A stretch of DNA of 64,000 nucleotides from Iningainema tapete BLCC-T55 (GCF_014698965.1 NZ_JACXAE010000118.1:222193-286192); one strand, 5' to 3'; shown: positions 17,293 through 25,895, counted from the first letter of the stretch. The notes: generated from the sequence alone by a model not told the origin. Program-made: numbers and translations.

Positions 17293-18711
17293 ATGGAAAA
17301 CAATCAAGAATACCACATGTCCTCAGATGAATTTCGTCATTGGGGATATAAAACTATTGATTGGATAGCTAATTATTTAGAAACAGTAGAGCAACTGCCT
17401 GTTTTATCTCAAGTAGAACCTGGAGACATTAGAGCTAAACTACCAGAAACAGCCCCGGTAAAAGGAGAGTCTTTTGCAAAGATTTTACAAGATTTAGATG
17501 AAATTATCGTACCAGGATTGACTAATTGGCAGTCTCCAAACTTTTTTGCTTTCTTTCCTACAGGTATTTCTGCACCATCAATTTTAGGAGAATTAGTCAG
17601 TGCAGGACTTGGAGTTCAAGGAATGTTGTGGGCAACTTCTCCTGCTTGTACTGAGTTAGAAACTCATGTTCTAGACTGGTTAATAGATATGTTGGAACTT
17701 CCTTCGCAGTTTAAATCTTCAACCACAGGAGGAGGAGTAATCCAAGACTCAGCCAGTAGTGCTTCTTTAGTAGCTTTAATAGCAGCAAGAGTTCAGTTAA
17801 AAGCAGATATTAATAAATTGGTTGTCTACACTTCTACTCAAGCACACTCTTCAATTGAGAAAGCAGCCAAAATAGCGGGAATTAAGCAAGAAAATTTCCA
17901 TTTAATTGAGGTTGATGCTGATTATAGAATGTGTCCGGAATTACTACAACAGCAAATTGTTATAGATATTAAATCTGGATTAATCCCTTTTTATATTGCT
18001 GCTACTGTGGGAACAACTTCATCTCATGCTATAGATCCATTAAGAGAAATAGGTGCGATCGCTCAACTACATAAAATTTGGTTCCATGTTGATGGCGCAA
18101 TGAGCGGTACAGCAGCTATCTGTCCTGAATATCGGTGGATTCACCAAGGATTAGAACTAGCAGACAGTTATTGTTTTAATCCTCATAAATGGATGCTGAC
18201 TAATTTTGATTGTACCTGTTTTTATGTGAAAGAGCGAGCTAAACTGATTCATGCACTATCTATAATGCCTGAATTTCTCAAAAATCAAGCTAGCACGTCT
18301 GGGAAAGTCATTGACTATCGAGACTGGCAGATTTCTTTAGGACGTAGATTTAGAAGCCTCAAACTGTGGTTTGTAATTCGGCACTATGGTATAGAAGGCT
18401 TACAGTATTATATTCGCAAGCATATTATTTTAGCACAAGAATTTGCTGAATGTGTAAAATCTCATCCTCGTTTTGAGCTAGTTGTGAATCCCCCGTTAAA
18501 TTTGGTATGTTTTCGTCATAAATTTGGTGATGCAATAAACCTTGAAATCATCAACAATATCAACTCCTCAGGTAAAATCTATCTCACTTCCACCAAGCTG
18601 GAGCAAAAATTAACTTTAAGAATGTCTATTGGACAAGCAACCACAGGTAAAATACACGTACAGCAGGCTTGGCAATTAATTTGTCAAACTGCTGAGAACC
18701 TGGTCAAGTAA
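17293..18711 (+). CDS. PLP-dependent L-amino-acid decarboxylase (group II, aromatic type)
   Basis: This 472-residue protein is a fold-type I decarboxylase of the DDC/TDC/HDC group, which converts an L-amino acid to its amine and CO2. The N-terminal lid segment (FRHWGYKTIDWIANYLE) is present, along with the histidine stacking on PLP (THAHSS equivalent TQAHSS near 184). Also seen are HVDGAM with Asp267, and the PLP lysine Lys299 in NPHKWML. The substrate (tyrosine, tryptophan, phenylalanine or other) cannot be fixed by eye. The BioA-like gene begins 3 bp after its stop. Base use is A/T-rich like the surroundings. Confidence 0.88.
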   Translation: MENNQEYHMSSDEFRHWGYKTIDWIANYLETVEQLPVLSQVEPGDIRAKLPETAPVKGESFAKILQDLDEIIVPGLTNWQSPNFFAFFPTGISAPSILGELVSAGLGVQGMLWATSPACTELETHVLDWLIDMLELPSQFKSSTTGGGVIQDSASSASLVALIAARVQLKADINKLVVYTSTQAHSSIEKAAKIAGIKQENFHLIEVDADYRMCPELLQQQIVIDIKSGLIPFYIAATVGTTSSHAIDPLREIGAIAQLHKIWFHVDGAMSGTAAICPEYRWIHQGLELADSYCFNPHKWMLTNFDCTCFYVKERAKLIHALSIMPEFLKNQASTSGKVIDYRDWQISLGRRFRSLKLWFVIRHYGIEGLQYYIRKHIILAQEFAECVKSHPRFELVVNPPLNLVCFRHKFGDAINLEIINNINSSGKIYLTSTKLEQKLTLRMSIGQATTGKIHVQQAWQLICQTAENLVK

Positions 18712-18714
18712 TTC

Positions 18715-20049
18715 ATGGCTCCTACTCCGATCTATAAAATTGCCTACGTCAATAACTTGATATCAGCCCCGATGACTACACAAGTTCATTCGCTCTGGCT
18801 TCCTTACGCACAAATGAAGACTGTTCCGCCCCCATATCGAGTAGTTCGAGCAGAGGGGGTCAAACTCTATCTCGATGATGGCACTGTGCTTATTGACGGC
18901 ATCTCTTCTTGGTGGTGTGTTATTCACGGGTACAATCACCCTGTCCTCAATAAGGCGGTTCACGAACAGCTGGCAAAATTCGCTCATGTTATGCTGGGAG
19001 GCTTGGTTAACGATGCAGCCATTCATCTCGCCGAGACGTTAGTCAGGATTACTCCAAATAAGCTCAATCACGTGTTCTTTGCTGACAGCGGCTCAGTGGG
19101 GGTAGAGGTTGCGCTCAAGATGGCAATTCAGTTCTGGCGCAACAAAGGGGTTCCCCAGAAGAGCCGTTTCGTAGCACTCCGCCGGGGGTATCACGGCGAC
19201 ACGACAGGGGCAATGTCAGTGAGTGACGACGACGAGGGGATGCACCGATTGTTTAAAGGAGTCATACTCCCCCAGTATTTCGTTGATGCACCGGGTGGAG
19301 ATAACATAGAGTCTCACGAATGCCAAGCATCGCTTTGTCAACTCGCTGGGCTTCTCGAATCGAACAAGAACCAGATTGCCGCTGTGATCCTCGAACCGGT
19401 ATTTCAAGGAGCGGGTGGCTTTCGCTTCTATCCCCCCGAGTATTTATTCCATGCCCGAAGACTGTGTGATGAACATGGGGTACTACTCATATTCGACGAG
19501 ATAGCAACGGGTTTCGGGCGAACAGGAGCCTTATTCGCTGCGGAGCTTGCCAATGTTACCCCGGATATTATGGTGCTTAGTAAAGCGCTCACTGGGGGAT
19601 ACTTCGGACTATCGGCGACTATCGCTATAAGTGAAGTTTACGAGTCGTTCCTTGGTGACGATCCGGAACTCGCTTTCATGCACGGACCGACTTTCATGGG
19701 AAATGCAATCGCCTGCGCTGTGGCTTTGGCAAGTATCAGCCTGATCGAAACCGAAAACTACCTTAGTAAAGTCAAAGCTATTGAGCAAGTGCTCAAAGAA
19801 GAGATCCAAGGATTGGAGGGACCATCGCTTTGCGATGCACGAGTGCTTGGAGCCATAGGAGTCCTGGAGTTTGAATCTCCGTCGAACCTCATAGGATTCA
19901 GGGAGTTCGCTGTAGATCGGGGAGTGTGGCTCCGCCCGTACAGCAAGTGGCTGTACACTATGCCTCCATACATCATTGGTGAGGACGACTTGCGACGAAT
20001 TACAGCAGTAATGAAAGAGTGGGTGTCACACCAAGGCAAACACATCTAA
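18715..20049 (+). CDS. bioA: BioA-like class III aminotransferase
   Basis: This 444-residue PLP enzyme has the pattern of adenosylmethionine-8-amino-7-oxononanoate aminotransferase, the step from KAPA to DAPA in biotin synthesis. Marks are DGISSWWCVIHGYNHP, DSGSVGVEVALKMA, RRGYHGDTTGAMSV, Asp261 in IFDEIATGFGRTG and PLP Lys290 in LSKALTGG. Its base composition is clearly richer in G and C than the neighbours, with CGC/CGG and CTC codons, suggesting recent transfer. ATG 18715 sits 3 bp after the decarboxylase; an internal ATG at 18772 gives a more usual N-terminus. Coupling to a decarboxylase rather than to bio genes leaves room for a different substrate. Confidence 0.85.
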   Translation: MAPTPIYKIAYVNNLISAPMTTQVHSLWLPYAQMKTVPPPYRVVRAEGVKLYLDDGTVLIDGISSWWCVIHGYNHPVLNKAVHEQLAKFAHVMLGGLVNDAAIHLAETLVRITPNKLNHVFFADSGSVGVEVALKMAIQFWRNKGVPQKSRFVALRRGYHGDTTGAMSVSDDDEGMHRLFKGVILPQYFVDAPGGDNIESHECQASLCQLAGLLESNKNQIAAVILEPVFQGAGGFRFYPPEYLFHARRLCDEHGVLLIFDEIATGFGRTGALFAAELANVTPDIMVLSKALTGGYFGLSATIAISEVYESFLGDDPELAFMHGPTFMGNAIACAVALASISLIETENYLSKVKAIEQVLKEEIQGLEGPSLCDARVLGAIGVLEFESPSNLIGFREFAVDRGVWLRPYSKWLYTMPPYIIGEDDLRRITAVMKEWVSHQGKHI

Positions 20050-20257
20050 ATATTGACGAGCCAGAATAAGATTTGTCAAAACATTTACAATGCTGCTTTA
20101 ATTAGTAGTGGGAGGAACTTGAGAAAAGGTTACTTTTTTTGAGTCAACGCAAACCAACTGATTTAAGCTTTCCTCGAATGGATTGCACAATTGTTTTCCT
20201 CTTGGCGACTTAGATATAATTTGTGTATACCAATTTGTATACAGAATAGTAACCGGA
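20050..20257. other. Right flank of the decarboxylase/aminotransferase block
   Basis: On the minus strand this stretch resembles the start region of the DUF2281-type antitoxin gene at 16665-16898 (AGGAAAACAATTGTGCAATC compared with AGGAGAAAAAAATTGTGCAATC). This suggests that a second, eroded copy of the divergent toxin-antitoxin arrangement lies here. No intact gene is present. Confidence 0.4.
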
Positions 20258-20500
20258 ATGCAAAGTGCTACAGTTAGAATCAGCACTACATCTCACAATA
20301 TTCTTAAAGAACTTGCTGCAAGCTCAGGAGAGTCGATGCAAGTAATACTCGAACAAGCGATCGAGCAGTATAGAAGACAAGTGTTTTTACAACAAGCCAA
20401 TCAAGCTTATGCTGCTTTACGCAATAACCCAGAAGCATGTCTTGCGGAACTAGAAGAACGGGAAGCTTGGGATGTAACTTTATCTGACGGATTGGAATGA
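20258..20500 (+). CDS. Ribbon-helix-helix-type antitoxin (orphan)
   Basis: This 80-residue protein has an N-terminal RHH DNA-binding pattern (SATVRISTTSHNILKELAAS, then GESMQVILEQAIEQYRR). Its C-terminal tail ends REAWDVTLSDGLE, as in MazE/RelB-like cyanobacterial antitoxins. ATG 20258 is chosen because an upstream extension to 20183 would lengthen the protein beyond the RHH core and because the duplicate at 17109 preserves the same start. No toxin follows: the next gene is on the opposite strand. It may therefore be an orphan or a repressor remnant. Confidence 0.7.
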   Translation: MQSATVRISTTSHNILKELAASSGESMQVILEQAIEQYRRQVFLQQANQAYAALRNNPEACLAELEEREAWDVTLSDGLE

Positions 20501-20545
20501 CATTCAAGAGTTTGCAAGACTAGGTGATGAAATAACTTTAGCTGC

Positions 20546-20935
20546 TCATACATCAACCTTATAATTAAGTGTGTGTTCGTCACCAGGAAGTCCACGAAAA
20601 CCCCAGTTATGCTTTGGAGTTTCGAGGATTGTGATTTCTAAATCTTGGGGCGAAATGTCGAGTTCTTGCTGAACACGCTCAAACAGTAACCGAATTAACT
20701 GCTTTTTTGCGTCCACACTGCGACCCTCAAACATACTAATCTCAATAATTGTATATCCATCTGTCCGTCCTGATGGATAGAAGAAGTCTGAAGCATGGAG
20801 TGGGAAAAATCTGTGCGCACGCTTATCAAGCGGATACTGTAAAGCATCCACTACACAGGAATGAATTACATCCGAAAGCTTTTGCTTGATGGGATCTAAA
20901 TGCTCTTTGATTCCGTAGATTTTGACTTGTGACAT
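20546..20935 (-). CDS. Tautomerase family protein
   Basis: This 129-residue protein resembles the two-repeat tautomerases of the 4-oxalocrotonate tautomerase superfamily. The segments TDGYTIIEISMFEGRSVDAKK and LEITILETPKHNWGFRGLPG are characteristic. Members isomerise keto/enol compounds with an N-terminal proline. Here the residue after the initiator is Ser rather than Pro, as in the divergent subgroup, so tautomerase activity is uncertain. It stands as a single gene. Confidence 0.75.
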   Translation of the reverse strand: MSQVKIYGIKEHLDPIKQKLSDVIHSCVVDALQYPLDKRAHRFFPLHASDFFYPSGRTDGYTIIEISMFEGRSVDAKKQLIRLLFERVQQELDISPQDLEITILETPKHNWGFRGLPGDEHTLNYKVDV

Positions 20936-21236
20936 AAATACGTATAAACTACATAAAAATACTTACTTTATAAAATATATAACAATCTTCGTTAGATTTG
21001 TGAACATTAAGCATCTTGAGAAGCCCGACTTCTTAAAGAAGTCGGGCTTCTGATTTCTCAGTTCAGAAAAAACATCTGTTAAAATACTGATTTTCAGATT
21101 TATTCATTAATAATTTAGATGGAAAAATCTATTATGTTTTTAGATTAAAGATCAAGCAATCACTCTAGCATTTTAGTAAATCTGTAGACAATAATTGACT
21201 CAAACAGTCATCAACATTATTCAAAATTTACTAAAA
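20936..21236. other. Spacer before the PEP-CTERM gene
   Basis: The spacer is A/T-rich and carries one palindrome, GAAGCCCGACTTCTT...GTCGGGCTTC, at 21020-21050. I see no gene; a promoter for the PEP-CTERM gene is likely but not identified. Confidence 0.5.
21020..21050. repeat. Palindrome GAAGCCCGACTTC...
   Basis: A perfect hairpin (GAAGCCCGACTTCTT with its complement) of the same family as 25758-25790. Confidence 0.75.
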
Positions 21237-22202
21237 ATGCTAGTTAACAAAATGCTCCGCTACACTCAAGTAGCAGTTCCTTTAGTAGCTTCTTGCGTAC
21301 TCGGCTTTTGTCAAAATGCAAATGCCTCCACACTGGGTGCGGCTTCAGATTTCAATGCATTCGTTCTGGGAAATATGAACCAAACGTCTGATACTGAGGG
21401 CAGATTAGCTGTTGGTGGAAATGCAACGCTCACTAATTATGGAGTGGGGGACAGACTATCTGACTCCAACGGAACAAGAGACGACCTCATTGTTGGTGGT
21501 ATACTAACTTACAATGGTGGTCAGGTATTTAACGGTAATGTTGTCTATGGTACTGGTACGGCTCCAAAAGTTAGCACTCCAAATGGCACAATCAAACAAG
21601 GTAAGCCGATTGACTTTGCGGCGGCGGGACAAGAGTTGAAAGCTTTATCTGCTTATTTAGCAACTTTAACTCCTAACAACACTACAACTGTCCACAACTG
21701 GGGAGGAGTAGAGTTAAAAGGTACAAAGTCAGATTTGAACATTTTTAACATTGGTGCATCTGTGTTTGCACCTGGTAATAACGTCAATAATTTCAGTATT
21801 GACGGATCGATGAGTTCTACTATATTGGTCAATGTTGCTGGAAAAGATATTTCGATGAAAAACTTTGGTTTTTCCAATAATCTCCAGGCTGGGTTAAGGC
21901 AGAAAGTATTATTCAACTTCTATGAAGCTACTAACATCGATCTTCAAAATATAGGCTTTCAGGGTAGCATCCTCGCACCTTTAGCTAACTTAAAAACTAC
22001 CTATGGCGATGTGAATGGTAACGTAATTGTGGCTTCTTCGCAAGGAAGCGGAGAATATCACAATTATTTGTTCAAGGGTACTCTGCCGAAGCCTACCAAC
22101 ATCAATCCACCTAAGAAGAAAGTTCCTGAGCCTTCTTCATTAGTCGGTTTAGGAACACTCGCCGCCGGAATAGTTGTGTCAAGGAGAAAACTAATGAGAT
22201 AG
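21237..22202 (+). CDS. Choice-of-anchor A family protein with PEP-CTERM sorting signal
   Basis: This exported protein of about 320 residues has an N-terminal signal peptide (LRYTQVAVPLVASCVLGF) and a choice-of-anchor A domain starting at LGAASDFNAFVLGNM. Internal marks are EGRLAVGGNATL and DLIVGGILTYNGG, followed by IQGSILAPLANLKTTYGDVNG-like text. The C-terminus has the sorting motif VPEPSSLVGLG, a hydrophobic stretch and a basic end RRKLMR. It is expected to be processed by an exosortase and placed at the cell surface or in exopolysaccharide. ATG 21237 (or 21252) is preferred to TTG 21195. It is monocistronic. Confidence 0.85.
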   Translation: MLVNKMLRYTQVAVPLVASCVLGFCQNANASTLGAASDFNAFVLGNMNQTSDTEGRLAVGGNATLTNYGVGDRLSDSNGTRDDLIVGGILTYNGGQVFNGNVVYGTGTAPKVSTPNGTIKQGKPIDFAAAGQELKALSAYLATLTPNNTTTVHNWGGVELKGTKSDLNIFNIGASVFAPGNNVNNFSIDGSMSSTILVNVAGKDISMKNFGFSNNLQAGLRQKVLFNFYEATNIDLQNIGFQGSILAPLANLKTTYGDVNGNVIVASSQGSGEYHNYLFKGTLPKPTNINPPKKKVPEPSSLVGLGTLAAGIVVSRRKLMR

Positions 22203-22346
22203 TAGTGCGGATAATACTTACTACAATGTCATCATAGCGGCGATCGCAAGCTTTCATCATCTTTATACAAGCGTGCGATCGCCATTATCCATCGAAAGGA
22301 CTACCATGAGAGTTGTTGTAATTTTCAAAGGTAACAAGTTTTGTTT

Positions 22347-23120
22347 ATGCGTACATTTTCTGATTGGTGTGGACAACAACTGCAACGGTTAGGTAGGTTA
22401 ACAACCCTATGCTTACTAATTTTAGTTCTCAGTTGGACACTTCCAGCCACAGCAGCCAACCGCATTAGTCCAAGGTTAGAAGAAAACGTCTTACAAATTA
22501 TCCGTCAACACCCAGAAGCAATTCTGGAATCATTACAAGCATATCAACAGCAACAACAGCAAGTTGTACAGCAAATACGGCAGGTATTTTTACAAGATTT
22601 AAAAACCAATCCGCAAGCAGTAATTGGCGAATCTCCCACCACAGGAGCAACTTCTGCAAAAATTGTGTTGGTAGAGTTCTCAGATTATCAGTGTCCCTAC
22701 TGTGCAGAAGCGCATAAAAACCTGAAACAAATCCTCGCCAAAAATCCCGATAAATTTACATTGGTTTACAAGCATTTTCCCTTAGCATCCATTCATAATC
22801 AAGCGATCCCCGCAGCCAAAGCAGCTTGGGCAGCACAACAACAGGGAAAATTCTGGGAATATCATGATGCACTGTTTACCAACCAAAATAAACTGGGTGA
22901 AGATTTCTACCAAGAAATTGCTAAAAATCTCAATTTGGACTTACCCAAGTTTGAACAGGATCGCAATAATGCTGAAGCCGCGATTCGCAAAGATTTACAG
23001 CTAGCTGAGAGCTTAAGACTTTCTGGTACACCATTCTTTGTCCTTAATAGTGAAAATTTCTCAGGAGCAGTTCAACTAGCGGATCTTGAGAAAATATTTT
23101 CTCAAAATGCCACAAAGTAA
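22347..23120 (+). CDS. DsbA-like thioredoxin-fold protein, exported
   Basis: The protein has an N-terminal signal anchor (LTTLCLLILVLSWTLPATA), a Gln-rich helical spacer near residues 60-80 (AYQQQQQQVVQQ), and a DsbA/thioredoxin_4 domain. The redox motif CPYC lies in FSDYQCPYCAEAHKNL, and the cis-proline loop reads GTPFFVLN. It should catalyse disulfide exchange in the periplasm or thylakoid lumen. ATG 22347 is used; a TTG lies two codons upstream. No partner DsbB/VKOR gene is adjacent. Confidence 0.85.
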   Translation: MRTFSDWCGQQLQRLGRLTTLCLLILVLSWTLPATAANRISPRLEENVLQIIRQHPEAILESLQAYQQQQQQVVQQIRQVFLQDLKTNPQAVIGESPTTGATSAKIVLVEFSDYQCPYCAEAHKNLKQILAKNPDKFTLVYKHFPLASIHNQAIPAAKAAWAAQQQGKFWEYHDALFTNQNKLGEDFYQEIAKNLNLDLPKFEQDRNNAEAAIRKDLQLAESLRLSGTPFFVLNSENFSGAVQLADLEKIFSQNATK

Positions 23121-23146
23121 AACAATAAACATCTCCAAATAACAAC

Positions 23147-23243
23147 GTAGAGACGCGATGCCCTTCTTAATCGCGACGCTATGCGAACGGGTGACACTCG
23201 TTGCGACGCTCCTTCTCTCAAAGGGAAATGAGCGCGTCTCTAC
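23147..23243. repeat. Composite GTAGAGACGCG...CGCGTCTCTAC repeat
   Basis: The two ends are the arms of the GTAGAGACG palindrome family. The interior carries further repeats (ATCGCGACGCTATGCGAACG). It is a larger member of the same dispersed family and holds no gene. Confidence 0.65.
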
Positions 23244-23249
23244 AAGGGT

Positions 23250-23558
23250 TTAGGCTACATTATTCAACGGATGTATGGATATTTGATTGTAAACTTCTGC
23301 ATTTTCTTCAAGAGCAAGACGTAGATCGTATTGCGTTTGTAAATTCAACCAAAACTGAGCGCTGTTACCAAAATAGCGAGATAAACGCAAAGCTGTATCT
23401 GCTGTAACACTACGTTTTCCAGATAAAATTTCACCAATTCGTGTCTGAGCTACACCTATATCTTTGCTCAATCGATAAGGTGTGATGTTTAGTGGCTCTA
23501 AAAATTCTAGTTGTAGGATTTCTCCTGGGTGGATATTTGGCAGACGGTTGTTATTCAT
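23250..23558 (-). CDS. higA: HigA-family antitoxin
   Basis: This 102-residue Xre-type helix-turn-helix protein carries the HigA signature: NIHPGEILQLEFLEPLNIT, RIGEILSGKRSVTADTALRL and FWLNLQTQYDLRLA. It neutralises HigB and represses the operon. It follows the toxin gene by 13 bp in the toxin-first order typical of higBA. Confidence 0.9.
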   Translation of the reverse strand: MNNNRLPNIHPGEILQLEFLEPLNITPYRLSKDIGVAQTRIGEILSGKRSVTADTALRLSRYFGNSAQFWLNLQTQYDLRLALEENAEVYNQISIHPLNNVA

Positions 23559-23571
23559 AATTATTTCCTCG

Positions 23572-23856
23572 TCAGTGGTAATCTACTATTTCAACTTCTG
23601 AAGCATTGTTCCCATCCGTCCAAATAAAGCAGATTCGCCATTGATCGTTAATACGAATACTGTACTGCCCTTTCCTATCGCCAGCTAGCTTCTCTAAACG
23701 ATTACCAGGTGGAACGCGCAAATCGTTAATTGATGTTGCAGCGTTAAGTATCAGCAATTTTCGTAAAGCAGTTTTTTGGATATTGGGCGGATACTGAGAA
23801 GATGTAAAGCTCTCAAAAATAAGCTTTGTTTCTTCAGATTTAAAACTAACAATCAC
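23572..23856 (-). CDS. higB: HigB-type mRNA interferase toxin (RelE/ParE superfamily)
   Basis: The protein has the HigB core (AATSINDLRVPPGNRLEKL, GDRKGQYSIRINDQWRICF and a VEIVDYH C-terminus). That core is a ribosome-dependent mRNA endonuclease. The first half (LIFESFTSSQYPPNIQ) matches the family. GTG 23856 is chosen because it gives the usual short start (IVSFKSEET); an in-frame TTG at 23886 would add ten residues. The toxin appears complete. Confidence 0.85.
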   Translation of the reverse strand: MIVSFKSEETKLIFESFTSSQYPPNIQKTALRKLLILNAATSINDLRVPPGNRLEKLAGDRKGQYSIRINDQWRICFIWTDGNNASEVEIVDYH

Positions 23857-23902
23857 AATACTATCATTTTGCGTTACTATCGTCAACCGCTAGTATACAA
23901 TA

Positions 23903-24127
23903 GCGATCGCAGCTTATGTGGCGATCGCTCACAAATATAATCTCAAACCCGCACAACTAGCTTTGGCATTTGTGCGAAGTCGTTGGTTTGTCACCAGCAC
24001 CATTATCGGTGCGACAACAATCGAACAACTCAAAGAGAATCTAGACAGTGTGAACGTAACTCTTGACAAAGATATTCTGGCAGAATTAGATACCGTTCAC
24101 ACTCGCTATCCAAATCCGGCACCTTGA
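23903..24127 (+). pseudogene. C-terminal fragment of an aldo/keto reductase
   Basis: About 74 codons encode the last part of a cyanobacterial aldo/keto reductase, with AQLALAFVRSRWFVTSTIIG and ATTIEQLKENLDSVNV. It ends at RYPNPAP and a stop. Family members are about 315-330 residues. The N-terminal three quarters with the catalytic Tyr and Lys are missing, and the fragment starts abruptly after a HIP1 site beside higB. It cannot be active. Confidence 0.75.
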
Positions 24128-24213
24128 TCCAAGTGCCTATAGTGACTACTATTGGTAAAGCCCGAAGTGATTTTGCTTTGGGCAAAGAAGTTGATATCGT
24201 CTGGGTTCGTCAA

Positions 24214-25836
24214 TTAGAAAATAAAGGTAGTCCTCAGCGTACCGATAACAGCATCGGGATTTTCAGAGTTTTGTCCTGGAGAAAGAATCCAAATCAAACC
24301 AGGGGTGATTGAGATGTTGTCATTTAATTGATATTTGTAAAAGCCTTCAATATGAAGTGGTATGTCGTTCTTAGCATAGAAGGCAAATTTACTCGCATTA
24401 CCCAAATAAGGCTCTACACCCACAACAATACCACCCAAGTTGCCTTTTTTACCAAGATCGGGAAAAGCAAAGGTGAGAGCATAAGTCCAAATGTCTCCTG
24501 TGCCAAGGTTAATGAACTCAGCATTGATATAAGAAAACCAGCCATTAATTGCAAATTGAGGGCTAACCTGATATGTAAATTCTGTACCATAGGCATTTAC
24601 TTTTGATGGAACTGTACCAAAATCAAATCCTGCACCATTCGCTAAGTTTGTACCTACTGAAACAAGTCCGCTTCCTGTATCAAAAATTGCCGATCTTCGA
24701 TAAGCATTAATATACGTAAAACCAATGGAAAACTGGTCATTTGGGGAAAAGGTGAGTTGGGCTAAAGCTGCATAGCTACTATTAAACAAACCACCTTTTT
24801 CAGAGGGAATATTTGCCGCAAGATTGTTAGCGTTGTCGGCTAAATAACCTACAGATAATGCTAAATTGTTACTAATAGAATAAGTAAATCCACCTCCAGA
24901 GCCTCCACCAATGAGATAGATGGGATTGTGTTGAGCAAAAATCGAAAGGGAAGCTGTACCACCGTCGTATCCTTCTAGATAAGAACTAACTGTAGAAGCA
25001 TAGTCATAGTGAACTCCGGCGACGGCTGCAACATAACCTTGAATTTTCTCACCAACTGGGAAAAAGTAAGATACCCAGTCAACAAAATTTGAATTGTTGG
25101 TATTTCCAAAGTTAAAGGTTTGAATTCCTTCTACTCCATAACTACTAAGATTAAAAATATTTGCATTACCCGCAGCCAATCGAATATGTAGAGTATCTTT
25201 TCCAGTAAAGCTGTTTTGAATGTCTAGACGAACCCTTTGTTGGAAAACGGTGTTATTGTTAGTTGGCTGATTAAATTCATCAGTAACTGCAAAAATAGCT
25301 TCACCAACTAGTTTCGCTGTGGGAGAAAACTGTTGTGTCTCTAAAGTGTCTGTATGAGATTGGATAATGTCAATTCTCCCTCGTAAAGTGGCAATCTCAG
25401 CAGCAAATTCCTCTTGTAACTTTTGCCATGTTTCTAAATTTTCTTGAGTAATTAAATTAGTATTACCTTTGGTAAGTAATTCATTGATGTGTTCTGTACA
25501 TGTATTTAAAAGTATAGCAAATTCATAACGAGTTAGGACACGATTTCCTTTGTAAGATTGAGTGCGGTCAGTCATACAACCATAAGATTCAACTAAAGAC
25601 TGCAATGCTTGAAATGCCCAATCTGTAGGTTGAATATTTGAGAGTTGAGTAACTGAGTTGATTTGAGTCATTGGTGATGATAACTGTTCATCTGTAAGTG
25701 CTTGTGTCTTAGAACAAGTAAACAGTAAAAAGACCAAAATACAAATCGAGCATCCCAAGATCCCCGACTTCTTTAAGAAGTCGGGGATCTTGTTTCGTTC
25801 ACATTTTTTGACATTACTTGTCAAACTAATAATCAT
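24214..25836 (-). CDS. Iron uptake-type porin with SLH domain (OprB-like)
   Basis: The 540-residue outer-membrane protein has a signal region, then an SLH domain (about residues 63-113: IQPTDWAFQALQSLVESYG...VLTRYEFAILLN). A coiled segment follows (LQEEFAAEIATLRGRIDII), and then a beta-barrel of the cyanobacterial SLH-porin family ending in TLRTTFIF with terminal Phe. Such porins anchor to cell wall polymers and admit small solutes or metal ions. The hydrophobic core of the signal peptide is CSICILVFLLFTCS. Residues 16-27 just before it are encoded by a dispersed palindrome. The gene is monocistronic. Confidence 0.88.
   Translation of the reverse strand: MIISLTSNVKKCERNKIPDFLKKSGILGCSICILVFLLFTCSKTQALTDEQLSSPMTQINSVTQLSNIQPTDWAFQALQSLVESYGCMTDRTQSYKGNRVLTRYEFAILLNTCTEHINELLTKGNTNLITQENLETWQKLQEEFAAEIATLRGRIDIIQSHTDTLETQQFSPTAKLVGEAIFAVTDEFNQPTNNNTVFQQRVRLDIQNSFTGKDTLHIRLAAGNANIFNLSSYGVEGIQTFNFGNTNNSNFVDWVSYFFPVGEKIQGYVAAVAGVHYDYASTVSSYLEGYDGGTASLSIFAQHNPIYLIGGGSGGGFTYSISNNLALSVGYLADNANNLAANIPSEKGGLFNSSYAALAQLTFSPNDQFSIGFTYINAYRRSAIFDTGSGLVSVGTNLANGAGFDFGTVPSKVNAYGTEFTYQVSPQFAINGWFSYINAEFINLGTGDIWTYALTFAFPDLGKKGNLGGIVVGVEPYLGNASKFAFYAKNDIPLHIEGFYKYQLNDNISITPGLIWILSPGQNSENPDAVIGTLRTTFIF
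25758..25790. repeat. AGATCCCCGACTT palindrome inside the porin gene
   Basis: The arms AGATCCCCGACTTCTT and AAGAAGTCGGGGATCT are perfect complements. It is translated as KIPDFLKKSGIL (residues 16-27) in the n-region of the signal peptide. Sister copies at 9143 and 38088 are outside genes. Confidence 0.85.
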
Positions 25837-25869
25837 TGTTAAACCAACATGAAAATTTACCTAAAAATA

Positions 25870-25895
25870 AAGACGCCCCACCGGGGCGTCTCTAC
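25870..25895. repeat. GTAGAGACG-family palindrome
   Basis: AGACGCCCCACCGGGGCGTCTCTAC lies between the urea-transporter fusion and the porin gene and may act as a transcription end for the upstream operon. Confidence 0.7.

Noticed and set aside
19758..20045. Minus-strand frames opposite the BioA-like gene
   Set aside because: They arise from the G/C-rich coding strand opposite and show no protein motif.
20183..20257. Upstream extension of the RHH antitoxin to 20183
   Set aside because: The added 25 residues do not fit the family, and the duplicate at 17093 conserves only the start at the later ATG.
24124..24312. Small plus-strand frame after the aldo/keto reductase fragment
   Set aside because: Most of it is antisense to the porin C-terminus, and it has no ribosome site or family.
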